This document shows, in pieces, positions 1 to 5,343 of a DNA stretch of 5,514 bases (within the stretch, counting starts at the first letter, position 1; the number at the start of each line of letters is the position of its first letter). Below the pieces are notes generated by a model. It worked only from the letters and a program-made list of their open reading frames with translations, was not told the DNA's origin and did no database searches. The stretch is taken from the NCBI GenBank assembly GCA_021836925.1, contig JAKBHG010000047.1, positions 1 through 5,514 of the forward strand. The letters run 5' to 3'. This DNA comes from Microcaldota archaeon (GTDB lineage: Archaea > Micrarchaeota > Micrarchaeia > Micrarchaeales > Micrarchaeaceae). The position numbers were made by a program, and so were the translations under genes.

Positions 1-2
1 AC

Positions 3-323
3 GTGGCGCAGAACAAAGGGGGCGCAGGCGAGGACATAACGGAAGGCAAAGTGACTGTCCTGGTATCATACGCACTCCAGCACTCCTCGAAGAAGGAGGC
101 GGTCGAGCTTGTCAGGATATTGGAAGAGCATACTACCGATAAGAAAAAGATAGATCGTGCGATAGACATAATCCGAAAGTCCGGCGCGATTGAGCACGCT
201 GCGCAGCTTGAGAATGAGCACCTGAACGATGCAATGAAGATATTGGAAGAGGTAATACCTGAATCCGATGCAAAAAAGAAGCTCAGATATATCTTCGGTT
301 TCATGACAACCAGAACGGTCTGA
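3..323 (+). CDS. Polyprenyl (probably geranylgeranyl) diphosphate synthase, C-terminal part
   Basis: This frame is open from the window edge, so the GTG at position 3 is probably an internal valine codon rather than a start. The visible 106 residues match the last third of trans-isoprenyl diphosphate synthases (family length about 320). GEDITEGKVTVLV at residues 9-21 corresponds to the conserved G-x-D-x-x-E-G-K-x-T-L-L stretch that follows the second aspartate-rich motif. The rest is the helical tail, including a KSGAIEHA segment typical of the family. Such enzymes condense isopentenyl diphosphate with allylic diphosphates in the cytosol; in archaea the usual product is geranylgeranyl diphosphate for ether lipids. 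Both DDxxD motifs lie outside the window, so chain length cannot be judged. A second synthase of the same family follows 114 bp downstream on the same strand. No clear terminator is visible after the TGA. Confidence 0.8.
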   Translation: MAQNKGGAGEDITEGKVTVLVSYALQHSSKKEAVELVRILEEHTTDKKKIDRAIDIIRKSGAIEHAAQLENEHLNDAMKILEEVIPESDAKKKLRYIFGFMTTRTV

Positions 324-385
324 GTGCAGCACAAGCTTAAGACGCGCCAGTGCCTGTTATGCATTTGTCGATACCTGCAGGAAGG

Positions 386-392
386 TATAAAT
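386..392 (+). promoter_or_regulatory. Archaeal TATA box of the second prenyl synthase gene
   Basis: TATAAAT lies 46-52 bases before the chosen ATG at 438 and is preceded by purine-rich GCAGGAAGG, which could act as a BRE. Archaeal initiation about 25 bases downstream would give a leader of roughly 25 bases containing the GGTGA ribosome site. This argues that the gene is transcribed independently of the synthase gene upstream. Confidence 0.6.
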
Positions 393-425
393 GTGCCTTT
401 TCCTGTTTAATAATTGTCAAACCTG

Positions 426-430
426 GGTGA
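426..430 (+). promoter_or_regulatory. Ribosome binding site GGTGA that decides the start
   Basis: GGTGA sits 7 bases before the ATG at 438 and matches the archaeal anti-Shine-Dalgarno sequence. It favours 438 over the upstream in-frame TTG at 414, which lies upstream of this site. Confidence 0.6.
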
Positions 431-437
431 ATATAAG

Positions 438-1505
438 ATGGCGAACGATTCAAGCGGAGGGGGGGCAAATAAGGCCGCGCAGGCCAAAGACTTCAAGGAG
501 TTCATAGGGCTGTACAAGGATGAGGTCTACAGGAAGGAATGCGAGTACATGCCCACCGGCGAGCCCGCCAAGTTCAACGAGATGGTCAGATGCTACGTGG
601 ACAGGCGCGGGCAGTACCGAAGGCCGGGATACCTGCTCCTCTGGACCGCGCTCTACGGCGGCGACATGAAAGATGCAATACTCCCTGCCGCAGTGCAGCA
701 GGCGTCCGAGGACTACTTCCTCATGCATGACGACTGGATGGACAGCAATGAGTTGAGAAGAGGTGCTCCGGCCGCGCACGTGATGTACAATCCTGTTTAT
801 GCTATAGACGCGGGAGACACGCTGCACAACATACTGTGGAAGATGGCTTACGACGCATCGAATGCGCTAGGAGGAGAGCGCGGCAAGGCATACTTCGAGC
901 AGTTGTACGACATAATGTTTACCACCCACGTGGGACAGTACTACGACCTGAGCCTGGTGCGTGAGCCCGACATAACTAAATTCACGTTAGATGATTATTA
1001 CAAGTCGATATACGCGAAGTCCGGTTACTACAGCGTCGCTGGCCCTATGCAGTGCGGCGCCATAATAGGCGGGGCGAAGAAAGAAGAGTTGAGCAAGATG
1101 CTAGAATATGGCATACCTGTGGGCAACGCCTTCCAGATAAAGGACGACATACTTGACTGTGTTTCAACAGTCGAGACTCTGGGCAAGACGATAGGCAACG
1201 ACGTGCGGGAGGGCGCCAAGACACTCATACTGTGGCACGCCGTGCAGAACGCATCTCAGGCCACGCTCGAAAGGATGAAGGGCATTTACATACTCCAAAG
1301 GCAGCAGAAGAAGGACAATGACGTCAAGTGGGTGCTCGACACTTTCAACGAGCTTGGCTCTATAAAGTACGCGCAGTCCGAGGCCGAAAGGTTCACTGAC
1401 ATTGCGGTGGAGAAATTCAGGGAGCACCATGCCGACGTACCCGACTCGCCGATAAAAGAGCTAGCCATAAACTCGATAGGGCACGTGGCAAAGAGGGACA
1501 AGTGA
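438..1505 (+). CDS. Trans-isoprenyl diphosphate synthase, divergent, farnesyl-diphosphate-synthase-like
   Basis: The product has 355 residues, starting at an ATG placed 7 bases after GGTGA. Both aspartate-rich motifs are intact: DDWMD at 98-102, followed by RRG at 107-109, and DDILD at 236-240 within FQIKDDILD. K194 (AKSGYYS) and the GKTIGNDVREGAKT segment at 249-262 are also family residues. Tyr93 and Phe94, 5 and 4 residues before the first motif, resemble the paired aromatic residues that limit eukaryotic farnesyl diphosphate synthase to C15, so a short product is likely. Two expected isopentenyl-diphosphate contacts look changed by eye alignment: the Lys of GGKxxR is Gln59, and the usual His/Gln seven residues before the first Asp is Glu91. 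The first 20 residues are a Gly/Ala-rich, probably disordered tail. The protein is expected to be cytosolic and to act in isoprenoid or membrane-lipid synthesis. Family assignment is firm; exact substrate and product are inference. Confidence 0.88.
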   Translation: MANDSSGGGANKAAQAKDFKEFIGLYKDEVYRKECEYMPTGEPAKFNEMVRCYVDRRGQYRRPGYLLLWTALYGGDMKDAILPAAVQQASEDYFLMHDDWMDSNELRRGAPAAHVMYNPVYAIDAGDTLHNILWKMAYDASNALGGERGKAYFEQLYDIMFTTHVGQYYDLSLVREPDITKFTLDDYYKSIYAKSGYYSVAGPMQCGAIIGGAKKEELSKMLEYGIPVGNAFQIKDDILDCVSTVETLGKTIGNDVREGAKTLILWHAVQNASQATLERMKGIYILQRQQKKDNDVKWVLDTFNELGSIKYAQSEAERFTDIAVEKFREHHADVPDSPIKELAINSIGHVAKRDK

Positions 1506-1510
1506 GCATC

Positions 1511-1545
1511 CCTCATTCCTTCCTTTTCCTATTCCTATTTCCTTT
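1511..1545 (+). terminator. Pyrimidine-rich tract between convergent genes, possible terminator
   Basis: Just after the prenyl synthase TGA comes a run made almost wholly of C and T with several TTT/TTTT clusters. U-rich RNA without a hairpin is a common archaeal termination signal. It overlaps the last codons of the convergent agmatinase-family gene, so only plus-strand transcription would be affected. There is no supporting stem-loop. Confidence 0.4.
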
Positions 1546-2419
1546 CAAGTGATGCATATCCCAAAAGCAGGTATGCAAGCTTCGCGGCGGTGTAGTCGGG
1601 CGCCACCATTCCTGGAATGGGGCACAGCTCTGTCATGTCAAGGCCAAGAAGCCTCTTCTTCTTCAGCACCAGTTTGAGTATTCCCGTTATGGTCTGGAAG
1701 TCCATGCCATCAGGCTCAGGCGTGCCGGTGCTCGGCATTATGCCAGGGTCAAGGACATCCAGATCGATCGTCAGGTAAACATCCTTCTCGGTGTTCTTTA
1801 CTATCACGTCAGCGGTCTTTTCGATGCCCAGTTTCTTCACGTCACTCATGTAGAGCATCTCCTTCCTGTAGGCGTCCGCGCTGTCCTCGTCTACGCTCCT
1901 CACGCCAACGCTGTAGCAGTTCTTCGCCAGTTCGCGCGCCCTCGCAGTCACGCACGCGTGGGAGTACCTGCTTCCCATGTACTCGTTCCTGGAGTCGGAA
2001 TGCGCGTCGAAGTGCAGAACGCTGAAGCTCTTCGCGGGCGCGGACCCTGCCACCGCCCTTATGGCTCCTATCGATATGCTGTGGTCGCCGCCGAGCAGAA
2101 AGGGGACCTTCGAATCGCCCAGGATTATGCTCACCTCCTTCTCTATCCTTTTGGCCATCCCCTCCGCGGAATTCACATCAGGTTCGAGCTCGTCAAGCGT
2201 GTATATGCCTATCTTGCTTATGTCTGCGCCGAGCTCTTCGCTGTACAGTTCGATGTTCCTGCTTGCCTGTATGATCGCGTGCGGACCATCTCTTGCGCCT
2301 GACCTGTATGATGCGGTCGAGTCGTACGGCACCGGCAGCACCGCTACCCTAGCGGAGTCGTAGTCCTGCTCCTCAATGCCGAATAGGTTGTATGGCGGCA
2401 ACGAATGCAGAAGCCTCAT
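1535..2419 (-). CDS. speB: Agmatinase-family ureohydrolase
   Basis: The 294-residue protein belongs to the arginase/agmatinase family, which hydrolyses a guanidino group using two Mn ions. The metal ligands are all visible: H113 in GGDHS, D138, H140 and D142 in HFDAHSD, and D219 and D221 in TIDLDVLDP. GTPEP at 232-236 and DMTELCP at 261-267 complete the signature, and the N-terminal YDSTASYRSGARDGP segment is typical of agmatinases. Length is normal. Agmatinase makes putrescine and urea from agmatine; some archaeal members instead cleave N1-aminopropylagmatine to spermidine, and the sequence alone does not separate these. Small departures are SHAC at 153-156 where SHG is usual, and Asp237 where many members have Gly (GTPEPGG). 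The ATG at 2419 has no obvious ribosome site but lies about 28 bases after a TATA-like box, suggesting a leaderless or nearly leaderless mRNA. No polyamine partner gene is adjacent. Confidence 0.9.
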   Translation of the reverse strand: MRLLHSLPPYNLFGIEEQDYDSARVAVLPVPYDSTASYRSGARDGPHAIIQASRNIELYSEELGADISKIGIYTLDELEPDVNSAEGMAKRIEKEVSIILGDSKVPFLLGGDHSISIGAIRAVAGSAPAKSFSVLHFDAHSDSRNEYMGSRYSHACVTARARELAKNCYSVGVRSVDEDSADAYRKEMLYMSDVKKLGIEKTADVIVKNTEKDVYLTIDLDVLDPGIMPSTGTPEPDGMDFQTITGILKLVLKKKRLLGLDMTELCPIPGMVAPDYTAAKLAYLLLGYASLERK

Positions 2420-2442
2420 CGTATCGCTACTATTTCAGAAAG

Positions 2443-2452
2443 AAAATATAAA
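2443..2452 (-). promoter_or_regulatory. TATA-like box of the agmatinase-family gene
   Basis: Read on the minus strand this is TTTATATTTT, centred about 28 bases before the ATG at 2419. That spacing would place initiation within a few bases of the start codon, in keeping with the lack of a ribosome site. It overlaps the T-run of the upstream gene's terminator. Confidence 0.55.
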
Positions 2453-2470
2453 AAGGCAGGCTAGCCTGCC
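2450..2470 (-). terminator. Hairpin plus T-run terminator of the LUD-domain gene
   Basis: GGCAGGCTAGCCTGCC at 2455-2470 is a perfect 16-base palindrome that can form a six-pair GC-rich stem with a CTAG loop. On the minus strand it is followed directly by TTTTT (2454-2450). It begins one base after the TAA of the LUD-domain gene. The form is that of an intrinsic terminator. As a symmetric site it could also bind a dimeric regulator of the next gene, whose TATA-like box adjoins it. Confidence 0.65.
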
Positions 2471-2471
2471 A

Positions 2472-3095
2472 TTAGAAGCCCAGCTTCTCGTTGACGAGGA
2501 TGACAGTCACCCTGTGCGGCACTATCTCCCTTTCGAGTATTACCCACTTCGCCAGCGCGCTGCCCATGCCGTAGGCTTTCCTGGCCCTCTGGTCCTCCAG
2601 CTGGAACGCATACTCCCTTACCCTAGCCATGGCCTCCTCAAGGCTGACTGCTATCTTCTGCGCACCTACGACAAGCACGAGGCGCTTGGCGTCGAACGGG
2701 TACGCCGAGACCCTGGAGCCGCTAGCATCGCACGAGACTAGCTCCCCATTCTTCGAGAGCGCGTTGACGCTCGCGATGAAGAAGTCGGCCTTTATCGCCG
2801 CTTCTTTCCTGATATCTGCGCGCTTCGCCTGGTCCTGCTCCTCAAGTACCTGCTTGTGCAGGTCGTTCCATACACCCTCCGCGAGAAGCGCAGAGAACCC
2901 TATCTCGTTCAGCGTGGTAGAAGAGCCCGTCATGACGCTTGCGCCCTTGGGCACGATCCCCTTCAGCTTCTCCAACGCCTCATGCCCATTCTCGGCAGTT
3001 ACGACGTCAAAGCCCCTGGCCTTCATTGCGGCCACAGTGGCGTCTATCACGTCACGGCCCGGCACACGCGCATATCTATCTTCATTCAGTTCCAT
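2472..3095 (-). CDS. LUD-domain protein (LutC/YkgG-like, lactate utilisation family)
   Basis: The protein has 207 residues, about full length for single-domain LUD (DUF162) proteins. Recognisable blocks are TGSSTTLNEIG at 56-66, ADFFIASVNALSKNGELV at 103-120, CDASGSRVSAYPF at 122-134, VVGAQKI at 142-148, a central LEDQRARKAYG at 166-176, and a C-terminal TVILVNEKLGF. Bacterial LutC works with LutA and LutB in oxidising lactate to pyruvate, but many archaeal and bacterial single-domain members stand alone and have no proven reaction. Neither LutA nor LutB is in this window, so lactate use should not be assumed. It is expected to be cytosolic: no signal peptide or membrane segment is seen. The ATG is supported by GGTGA 7 bases upstream. 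Family assignment is strong; biochemical role is open. Confidence 0.87.
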   Translation of the reverse strand: MELNEDRYARVPGRDVIDATVAAMKARGFDVVTAENGHEALEKLKGIVPKGASVMTGSSTTLNEIGFSALLAEGVWNDLHKQVLEEQDQAKRADIRKEAAIKADFFIASVNALSKNGELVSCDASGSRVSAYPFDAKRLVLVVGAQKIAVSLEEAMARVREYAFQLEDQRARKAYGMGSALAKWVILEREIVPHRVTVILVNEKLGF

Positions 3096-3103
3096 CTTAT
3101 GCT

Positions 3104-3148
3104 CACCGTTGCAAAACGATAGAAAGAGTTCGCGCCAAGCAATAAGAA
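3104..3148 (-). promoter_or_regulatory. Upstream region of the LUD-domain gene: GGTGA site and weak TATA candidate
   Basis: On the minus strand GGTGA lies 7 bases before the ATG at 3095, matching the arrangement of the second prenyl synthase. An AT-rich TTCTTATT at 3141-3148 is at a comparable distance (about 50 bases) and may be a weak TATA element. The ribosome site is convincing, the TATA element much less so. Confidence 0.4.
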
Positions 3149-3189
3149 GGTTTTGAACCTGTGGAAGGAACGCCGTAAACTTTCTGCTC

Positions 3190-4089
3190 CTATCTCTTCC
3201 TCACGATGCTCTTCTCTACCTCGAGAAGCAGGTCTAGTATGAGTCCGGATATGACTGAGAGGAAACCGACGACCACGAGCATGAACGCTATGAGGGCCCT
3301 GCCTATCTCGGTGAGAGTGCCTGCTTGAAGGTAGTTGGCGAAGACCAAACCGCCTAGGACTATACCTGCTATCATGAGCACGACCCCTATGCTGCCGAAT
3401 ATGAGCAATGGGCTGTAGTCCCTCGCATATCTTATCGCATGGTAAGCTATTGTAACACCGTAGAAAGGCTTGGCCTTGCTTATCTTGGATTCGGAGCCGC
3501 TGCGCGGCTTGTAGCTTATAGGTATACTTCTTATTTTAAAGCCTCTTCTCACAAGCTCTATCTCAAAAAAGGGCGTGCCGGCCCTGTAAGCATCAAGGTA
3601 CCTTATAGTGTCGAAAGCACCTCTCTTCATTGCAAATATGCCGTTCATCACGTCGCCCATTTTGCTCCTATAAAGTATGTTGAACATGCTCTTCAGGAAC
3701 CAGTTGCCGAAGCGAATCGTAGGCGTCATGGCATCCTTTGGTAGCCTCTCCAGCCTGCTGCCTGCCACGAACGCGAACTCTCCGTCGTTCCTGAGCTCAT
3801 GGACTACCCTCTTAAGATCCTCAACTGCATATGTGCCGTCAGGGTCTATGCTCGCAATGATTTCCCCCTTTGCCAGGCGGAAGCCCTCCATGAGTGCATT
3901 TTCATAACCCCTAGTCTCCTGAACGACAACTCTAGCACCTGTGGCCTCAAGCGGCTTCCTCATCTTCGGGGTGCTCTTGTCGATAACGATTACTTCCGTG
4001 TCCTTCCCGAGCTCTGCATATATCTGCCTTATTATAATCGGGGCATATTCCTCGTTCATGGTTGGAACTACAACGCTGAGGTCCTTCAT
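3190..4089 (-). CDS. Family 2 glycosyltransferase, dolichol-phosphate-sugar synthase-like, membrane-anchored
   Basis: With the start at 4089 the product has 299 residues. The GT-A nucleotide-sugar fold is shown by VVVPTMNEE at 6-14, IDPDGTY at 81-87 (the DxD metal site, D82 and D84), AGSRLERLP at 109-117, DVMNGIFAMKR at 146-156 and RRGFKIRSIPISYKPR at 181-196. Two hydrophobic stretches at about 226-250 and 262-287 would anchor it in the membrane, and it ends in basic RKR. The design resembles polyprenyl-phosphate mannose or glucose synthases, which load a sugar from GDP- or UDP-sugar onto a lipid phosphate at the cytosolic face for protein glycosylation or surface glycans. Donor sugar is not readable from sequence. 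The first acidic motif reads VIDKST (D37) rather than the more common VDDxS. The 4089 ATG, preceded by GGGAG with 6 bases between, is preferred over an ATG at 4134 that lies inside the likely TATA region. It is adjacent to, but probably transcribed apart from, the methyltransferase gene. Confidence 0.85.
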   Translation of the reverse strand: MKDLSVVVPTMNEEYAPIIIRQIYAELGKDTEVIVIDKSTPKMRKPLEATGARVVVQETRGYENALMEGFRLAKGEIIASIDPDGTYAVEDLKRVVHELRNDGEFAFVAGSRLERLPKDAMTPTIRFGNWFLKSMFNILYRSKMGDVMNGIFAMKRGAFDTIRYLDAYRAGTPFFEIELVRRGFKIRSIPISYKPRSGSESKISKAKPFYGVTIAYHAIRYARDYSPLLIFGSIGVVLMIAGIVLGGLVFANYLQAGTLTEIGRALIAFMLVVVGFLSVISGLILDLLLEVEKSIVRKR

Positions 4090-4095
4090 GGTCGT

Positions 4096-4100
4096 CTCCC
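4096..4100 (-). promoter_or_regulatory. Ribosome binding site GGGAG of the glycosyltransferase
   Basis: GGGAG on the minus strand stands 6 bases before the ATG at 4089. It selects this start over the in-frame ATG 45 bases further upstream, which has no ribosome site. Confidence 0.6.
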
Positions 4101-4132
4101 TTTCAAGCAGATAGTATGATATTGTGAAAAAC

Positions 4133-4142
4133 ATTTAATAAG
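4133..4142 (-). promoter_or_regulatory. TATA-like box of the glycosyltransferase gene
   Basis: Minus-strand CTTATTAAAT (reading from about 4142 to 4133) is centred some 48 bases before the ATG at 4089, the same geometry as the TATA box of the second prenyl synthase. It lies in the short gap after the methyltransferase stop codon, so the glycosyltransferase can be transcribed on its own. Confidence 0.5.
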
Positions 4143-4159
4143 CGAGCCCCGCCGCTGCG

Positions 4160-4657
4160 CTATGTCCTCGTGGCCATCAGGGTGAGTTCCATGCGGTTGT
4201 AATGCAGCTTCTTCAGCCTGATGCCTATGTAGCTTCCCTCCAGCGCTGCCTTCACGTCGTCGACATGTTTCTGCACGTCTGGGTCGAAGAGCTTTATCGT
4301 CATGATCAGCGTTGTCCCGGCATGCAGCGTATCCTTGAGCCTCACTGCTATCTTTGCGTTCTTCTCCGGCGCCATATTCGAGTCTATCACTATGGCATCA
4401 GCACCTCTCAGTTGCAGCAGATAATCATCAAAGTTCTTCGTGGGGGAGCCGACGTTCGCCTTAAGGTGAACTACGTCATAGCCGTTCAGGTATTCCGAGA
4501 GCGGCATCAGCCCGTCTCTGAACTCCTCAATATCTATGCCAGCCTTGCCCTTGTATGGTTCTACGCTGTCATCACCCGTGCCATATATGATGAGGGTCTT
4601 CCTTGCGTACGTGCTCTCATAGTCGAGGATGGCGCTGTCTACTGCCACGACCTTGCA
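4160..4657 (-). CDS. RNA 2'-O-ribose methyltransferase, RlmM/FtsJ-like, N-terminus missing
   Basis: About 164 residues of archaeal-looking sequence can be read, from KVVAVD to the TAG. The segment begins at the second strand of the Rossmann fold (VVAVD, where the SAM ribose acidic residue sits). It continues to DAIVIDSNMAPEKNAKIA, LIMTIKLFDPDVQKHVDDVKAAL (split here as two neighbouring stretches) and HYNRMELTLMA. These line up with the end of bacterial RlmM and with FtsJ-type enzymes. Counting from that K, D91, K121 and E156 would be three members of the K-D-K-E catalytic tetrad. The SAM-binding glycine motif and everything before it are absent because the frame runs into high-GC, unrelated sequence near 4655. 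The open frame does continue to an ATG at 4807, but those extra residues are Ser/Arg/Gly-rich and not protein-like. The RNA target is unknown. Family call is by motif only. Confidence 0.65.
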   Translation of the reverse strand, partial: CKVVAVDSAILDYESTYARKTLIIYGTGDDSVEPYKGKAGIDIEEFRDGLMPLSEYLNGYDVVHLKANVGSPTKNFDDYLLQLRGADAIVIDSNMAPEKNAKIAVRLKDTLHAGTTLIMTIKLFDPDVQKHVDDVKAALEGSYIGIRLKKLHYNRMELTLMATRT

Positions 4658-4757
4658 CATCATCCGCGACAGCCTGGAGCACTTACGGCTGGCCGAGGCC
4701 GAGATCCAAGCGCGGCTGCCCTTGCCCGACCCAGTGCTGTTCTCGCCACGTCGTTGA
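4656..4757 (+). CDS. C-terminal end of an unrecognised bacterial protein
   Basis: The frame ending in TGA at 4755-4757 reads HIIRDSLEHLRLAEAEIQAR followed by LPLPDPVLFSPRR. Codons end mostly in G or C and the helical, Leu/Glu/Ala-rich composition is protein-like. An ATG at 4629 is in frame, but the intervening residues are simply the antisense of the methyltransferase VVAVD region, so the true start was probably lost at the junction. The TGA overlaps a following ATG (TGATG), suggesting translational coupling to the next frame. I do not recognise the family. Confidence 0.4.
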   Translation, partial: HIIRDSLEHLRLAEAEIQARLPLPDPVLFSPRR

Positions 4758-4902
4758 TGCTGGCCCACCGCACCCTGGCAGCTCCCTTCAACGCGCCGGA
4801 TGGCCATGCCGTGGCTGCCGCTCGCCTCGCCATGGCCAGCGCTTGGCGGTGCAGATCGGTGCGCCCCGTGGCATCTGCCAGGTGGGCATCGCGGCCTGTT
4901 GA
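4757..4902 (+). pseudogene. Possible small ORF with a frameshift, unknown function
   Basis: An ATG overlaps the preceding stop (TGATG). The first 28 or so residues, beginning MLAHRTLAAPFNAPDGHAVA, look protein-like. Around 4842-4850 this frame turns Arg/Trp/Ser-rich, while the frame shifted by one missing base reads LAVQIGAPRGICQVGIAAC and stops at 4902. Joined, they would give about 48 residues. This is a reading by eye; the whole stretch could instead be noncoding. No family is recognised. Confidence 0.25.
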
Positions 4903-4928
4903 CATGTCTAGAACATCTGCCCTATGCT
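4899..4928 (+). promoter_or_regulatory. Bacterial sigma70-type promoter
   Basis: A perfect TTGACA (4899-4904) is separated by 18 bases from TATGCT (4923-4928), which matches four of six bases of the -10 consensus. Initiation would fall near 4935, just before the GGGAG ribosome site and the ATG at 4948. The -35 element overlaps the TGA at 4900-4902. This type of promoter is not expected in an archaeon. Confidence 0.5.
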
Positions 4929-4935
4929 GCATGCT

Positions 4936-4940
4936 GGGAG
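4936..4940 (+). promoter_or_regulatory. Ribosome binding site GGGAG choosing the ATG at 4948
   Basis: GGGAG is 7 bases before the ATG at 4948 but only 1 base before the in-frame ATG at 4942, so the second ATG is the better start. Confidence 0.45.
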
Positions 4941-4947
4941 CATGGGC

Positions 4948-5140
4948 ATGGACGAGTGGACGGTGCACTGCGTCGAGTGCGGCAAGCCGTTTGTCACCAT
5001 CAGCATCAACATCAAGCGCTGCTGCCCGGAGCACACGGAGCGGTGGCTCGCGCGCCGCACCGCCCTGGATGGACGACGTCCACCGGCAGATTCGGGAGCG
5101 GGCCCGCCGCATCGTCGAACCGGAGAACGAACAGTCCTAG
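4948..5140 (+). pseudogene. Small Cys-rich (possible zinc-ribbon) protein, apparently frameshifted
   Basis: From the ATG at 4948 the frame reads MDEWTVHCVECGKPFVTISI, then NIKRCCPEHTERWLARRT. CVECG with a later CCPEH gives a Cys/His pattern that could bind one zinc ion, as in many small phage or bacterial proteins. After about 5060 this frame becomes Arg/Gly/Pro-rich and never stops within the window. The neighbouring frame, shifted by one extra base, reads WMDDVHRQIRERARRIVEPE and ends at the TAG at 5138-5140. The joined product would be about 63 residues. The shift is either a sequencing error or a real mutation. A sigma70-like promoter and ribosome site precede it. Function is unknown. Confidence 0.45.
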
Positions 5141-5191
5141 CCTGCGGCGGCAAGCGAGGCGCCGCTGCTATGCTGTCTCCACTACTGATCG

Positions 5192-5202
5192 AAGAGGAGA
5201 GG
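5192..5202 (+). promoter_or_regulatory. Purine-rich ribosome binding site
   Basis: AAGAGGAGAGG contains AGGAG placed about 7 bases before the ATG at 5206, a strong bacterial Shine-Dalgarno arrangement supporting that start. Confidence 0.5.
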
Positions 5203-5205
5203 CCG

Positions 5206-5343
5206 ATGGTTCTCCGATGCTTCGTACTCCTGGCGCTGGTGCTCCCGCTCCTGACGGCGACGCCGGCGCTGGCTCAGTCCACTGCGAACTGCCAGTTCAT
5301 CCTCGGCTTCCAGACCCTCCACCACCTGGACCCGGCGGATGTT
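5206..5343 (+). pseudogene. Secreted protein start, Chloroflexota-type domain, broken near 5340
   Basis: The ATG follows a strong ribosome site. Residues 1-23 form a classic signal peptide: a hydrophobic core of Leu, Val and Ala ending in TPALA, with cleavage likely before Gln24. The mature part starts STANCQFILGFQTLHHL, which resembles the CQFVLGF..L.DL opening of a small extracellular domain that I recall from Chloroflexota proteins; this is memory-based and not confirmed. After about residue 46 the frame becomes Arg/Gly/Pro-rich and noncoding in character, while coding quality moves to the frame of the next ORF. The gene is therefore truncated, frameshifted or joined to other DNA there. 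The expected full protein would be exported. Confidence 0.45.

Noticed and set aside
324..385. Possible terminator after the first prenyl synthase
   Set aside because: No stem-loop with a T-run and no strong U-tract could be found; only short palindromic hexamers such as CTGCAG and ATGCAT.
414..437. TTG at 414 as start of the second prenyl synthase
   Set aside because: It lies upstream of the GGTGA ribosome site and would sit at or before the predicted transcription start.
1958..2363. Plus-strand open frames opposite the agmatinase gene
   Set aside because: They are shadows of a gene with a complete metal-ligand set on the other strand.
2629..3156. Plus-strand open frame of 175 residues opposite the LUD gene
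   Set aside because: It is Ser-rich and antisense to a strongly recognised protein; no promoter or ribosome site is visible.
4658..4807. N-terminal extension of the methyltransferase to an ATG at 4807
   Set aside because: The extra residues are Ser/Arg/Gly-rich with no SAM-binding glycine motif, and the DNA has the composition of the foreign tail.
4660..5112. Minus-strand open frame of 150 residues in the tail
   Set aside because: Its Arg/Ala-rich composition is typical of antisense frames in high-GC DNA, and plus-strand frames with ribosome sites explain the region better.
4202..5140. A 312-residue plus-strand open frame crossing the junction
   Set aside because: Its first half is antisense to the methyltransferase and not protein-like. 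Only its last 25 or so residues appear real, as the end of the frameshifted Cys-rich protein.
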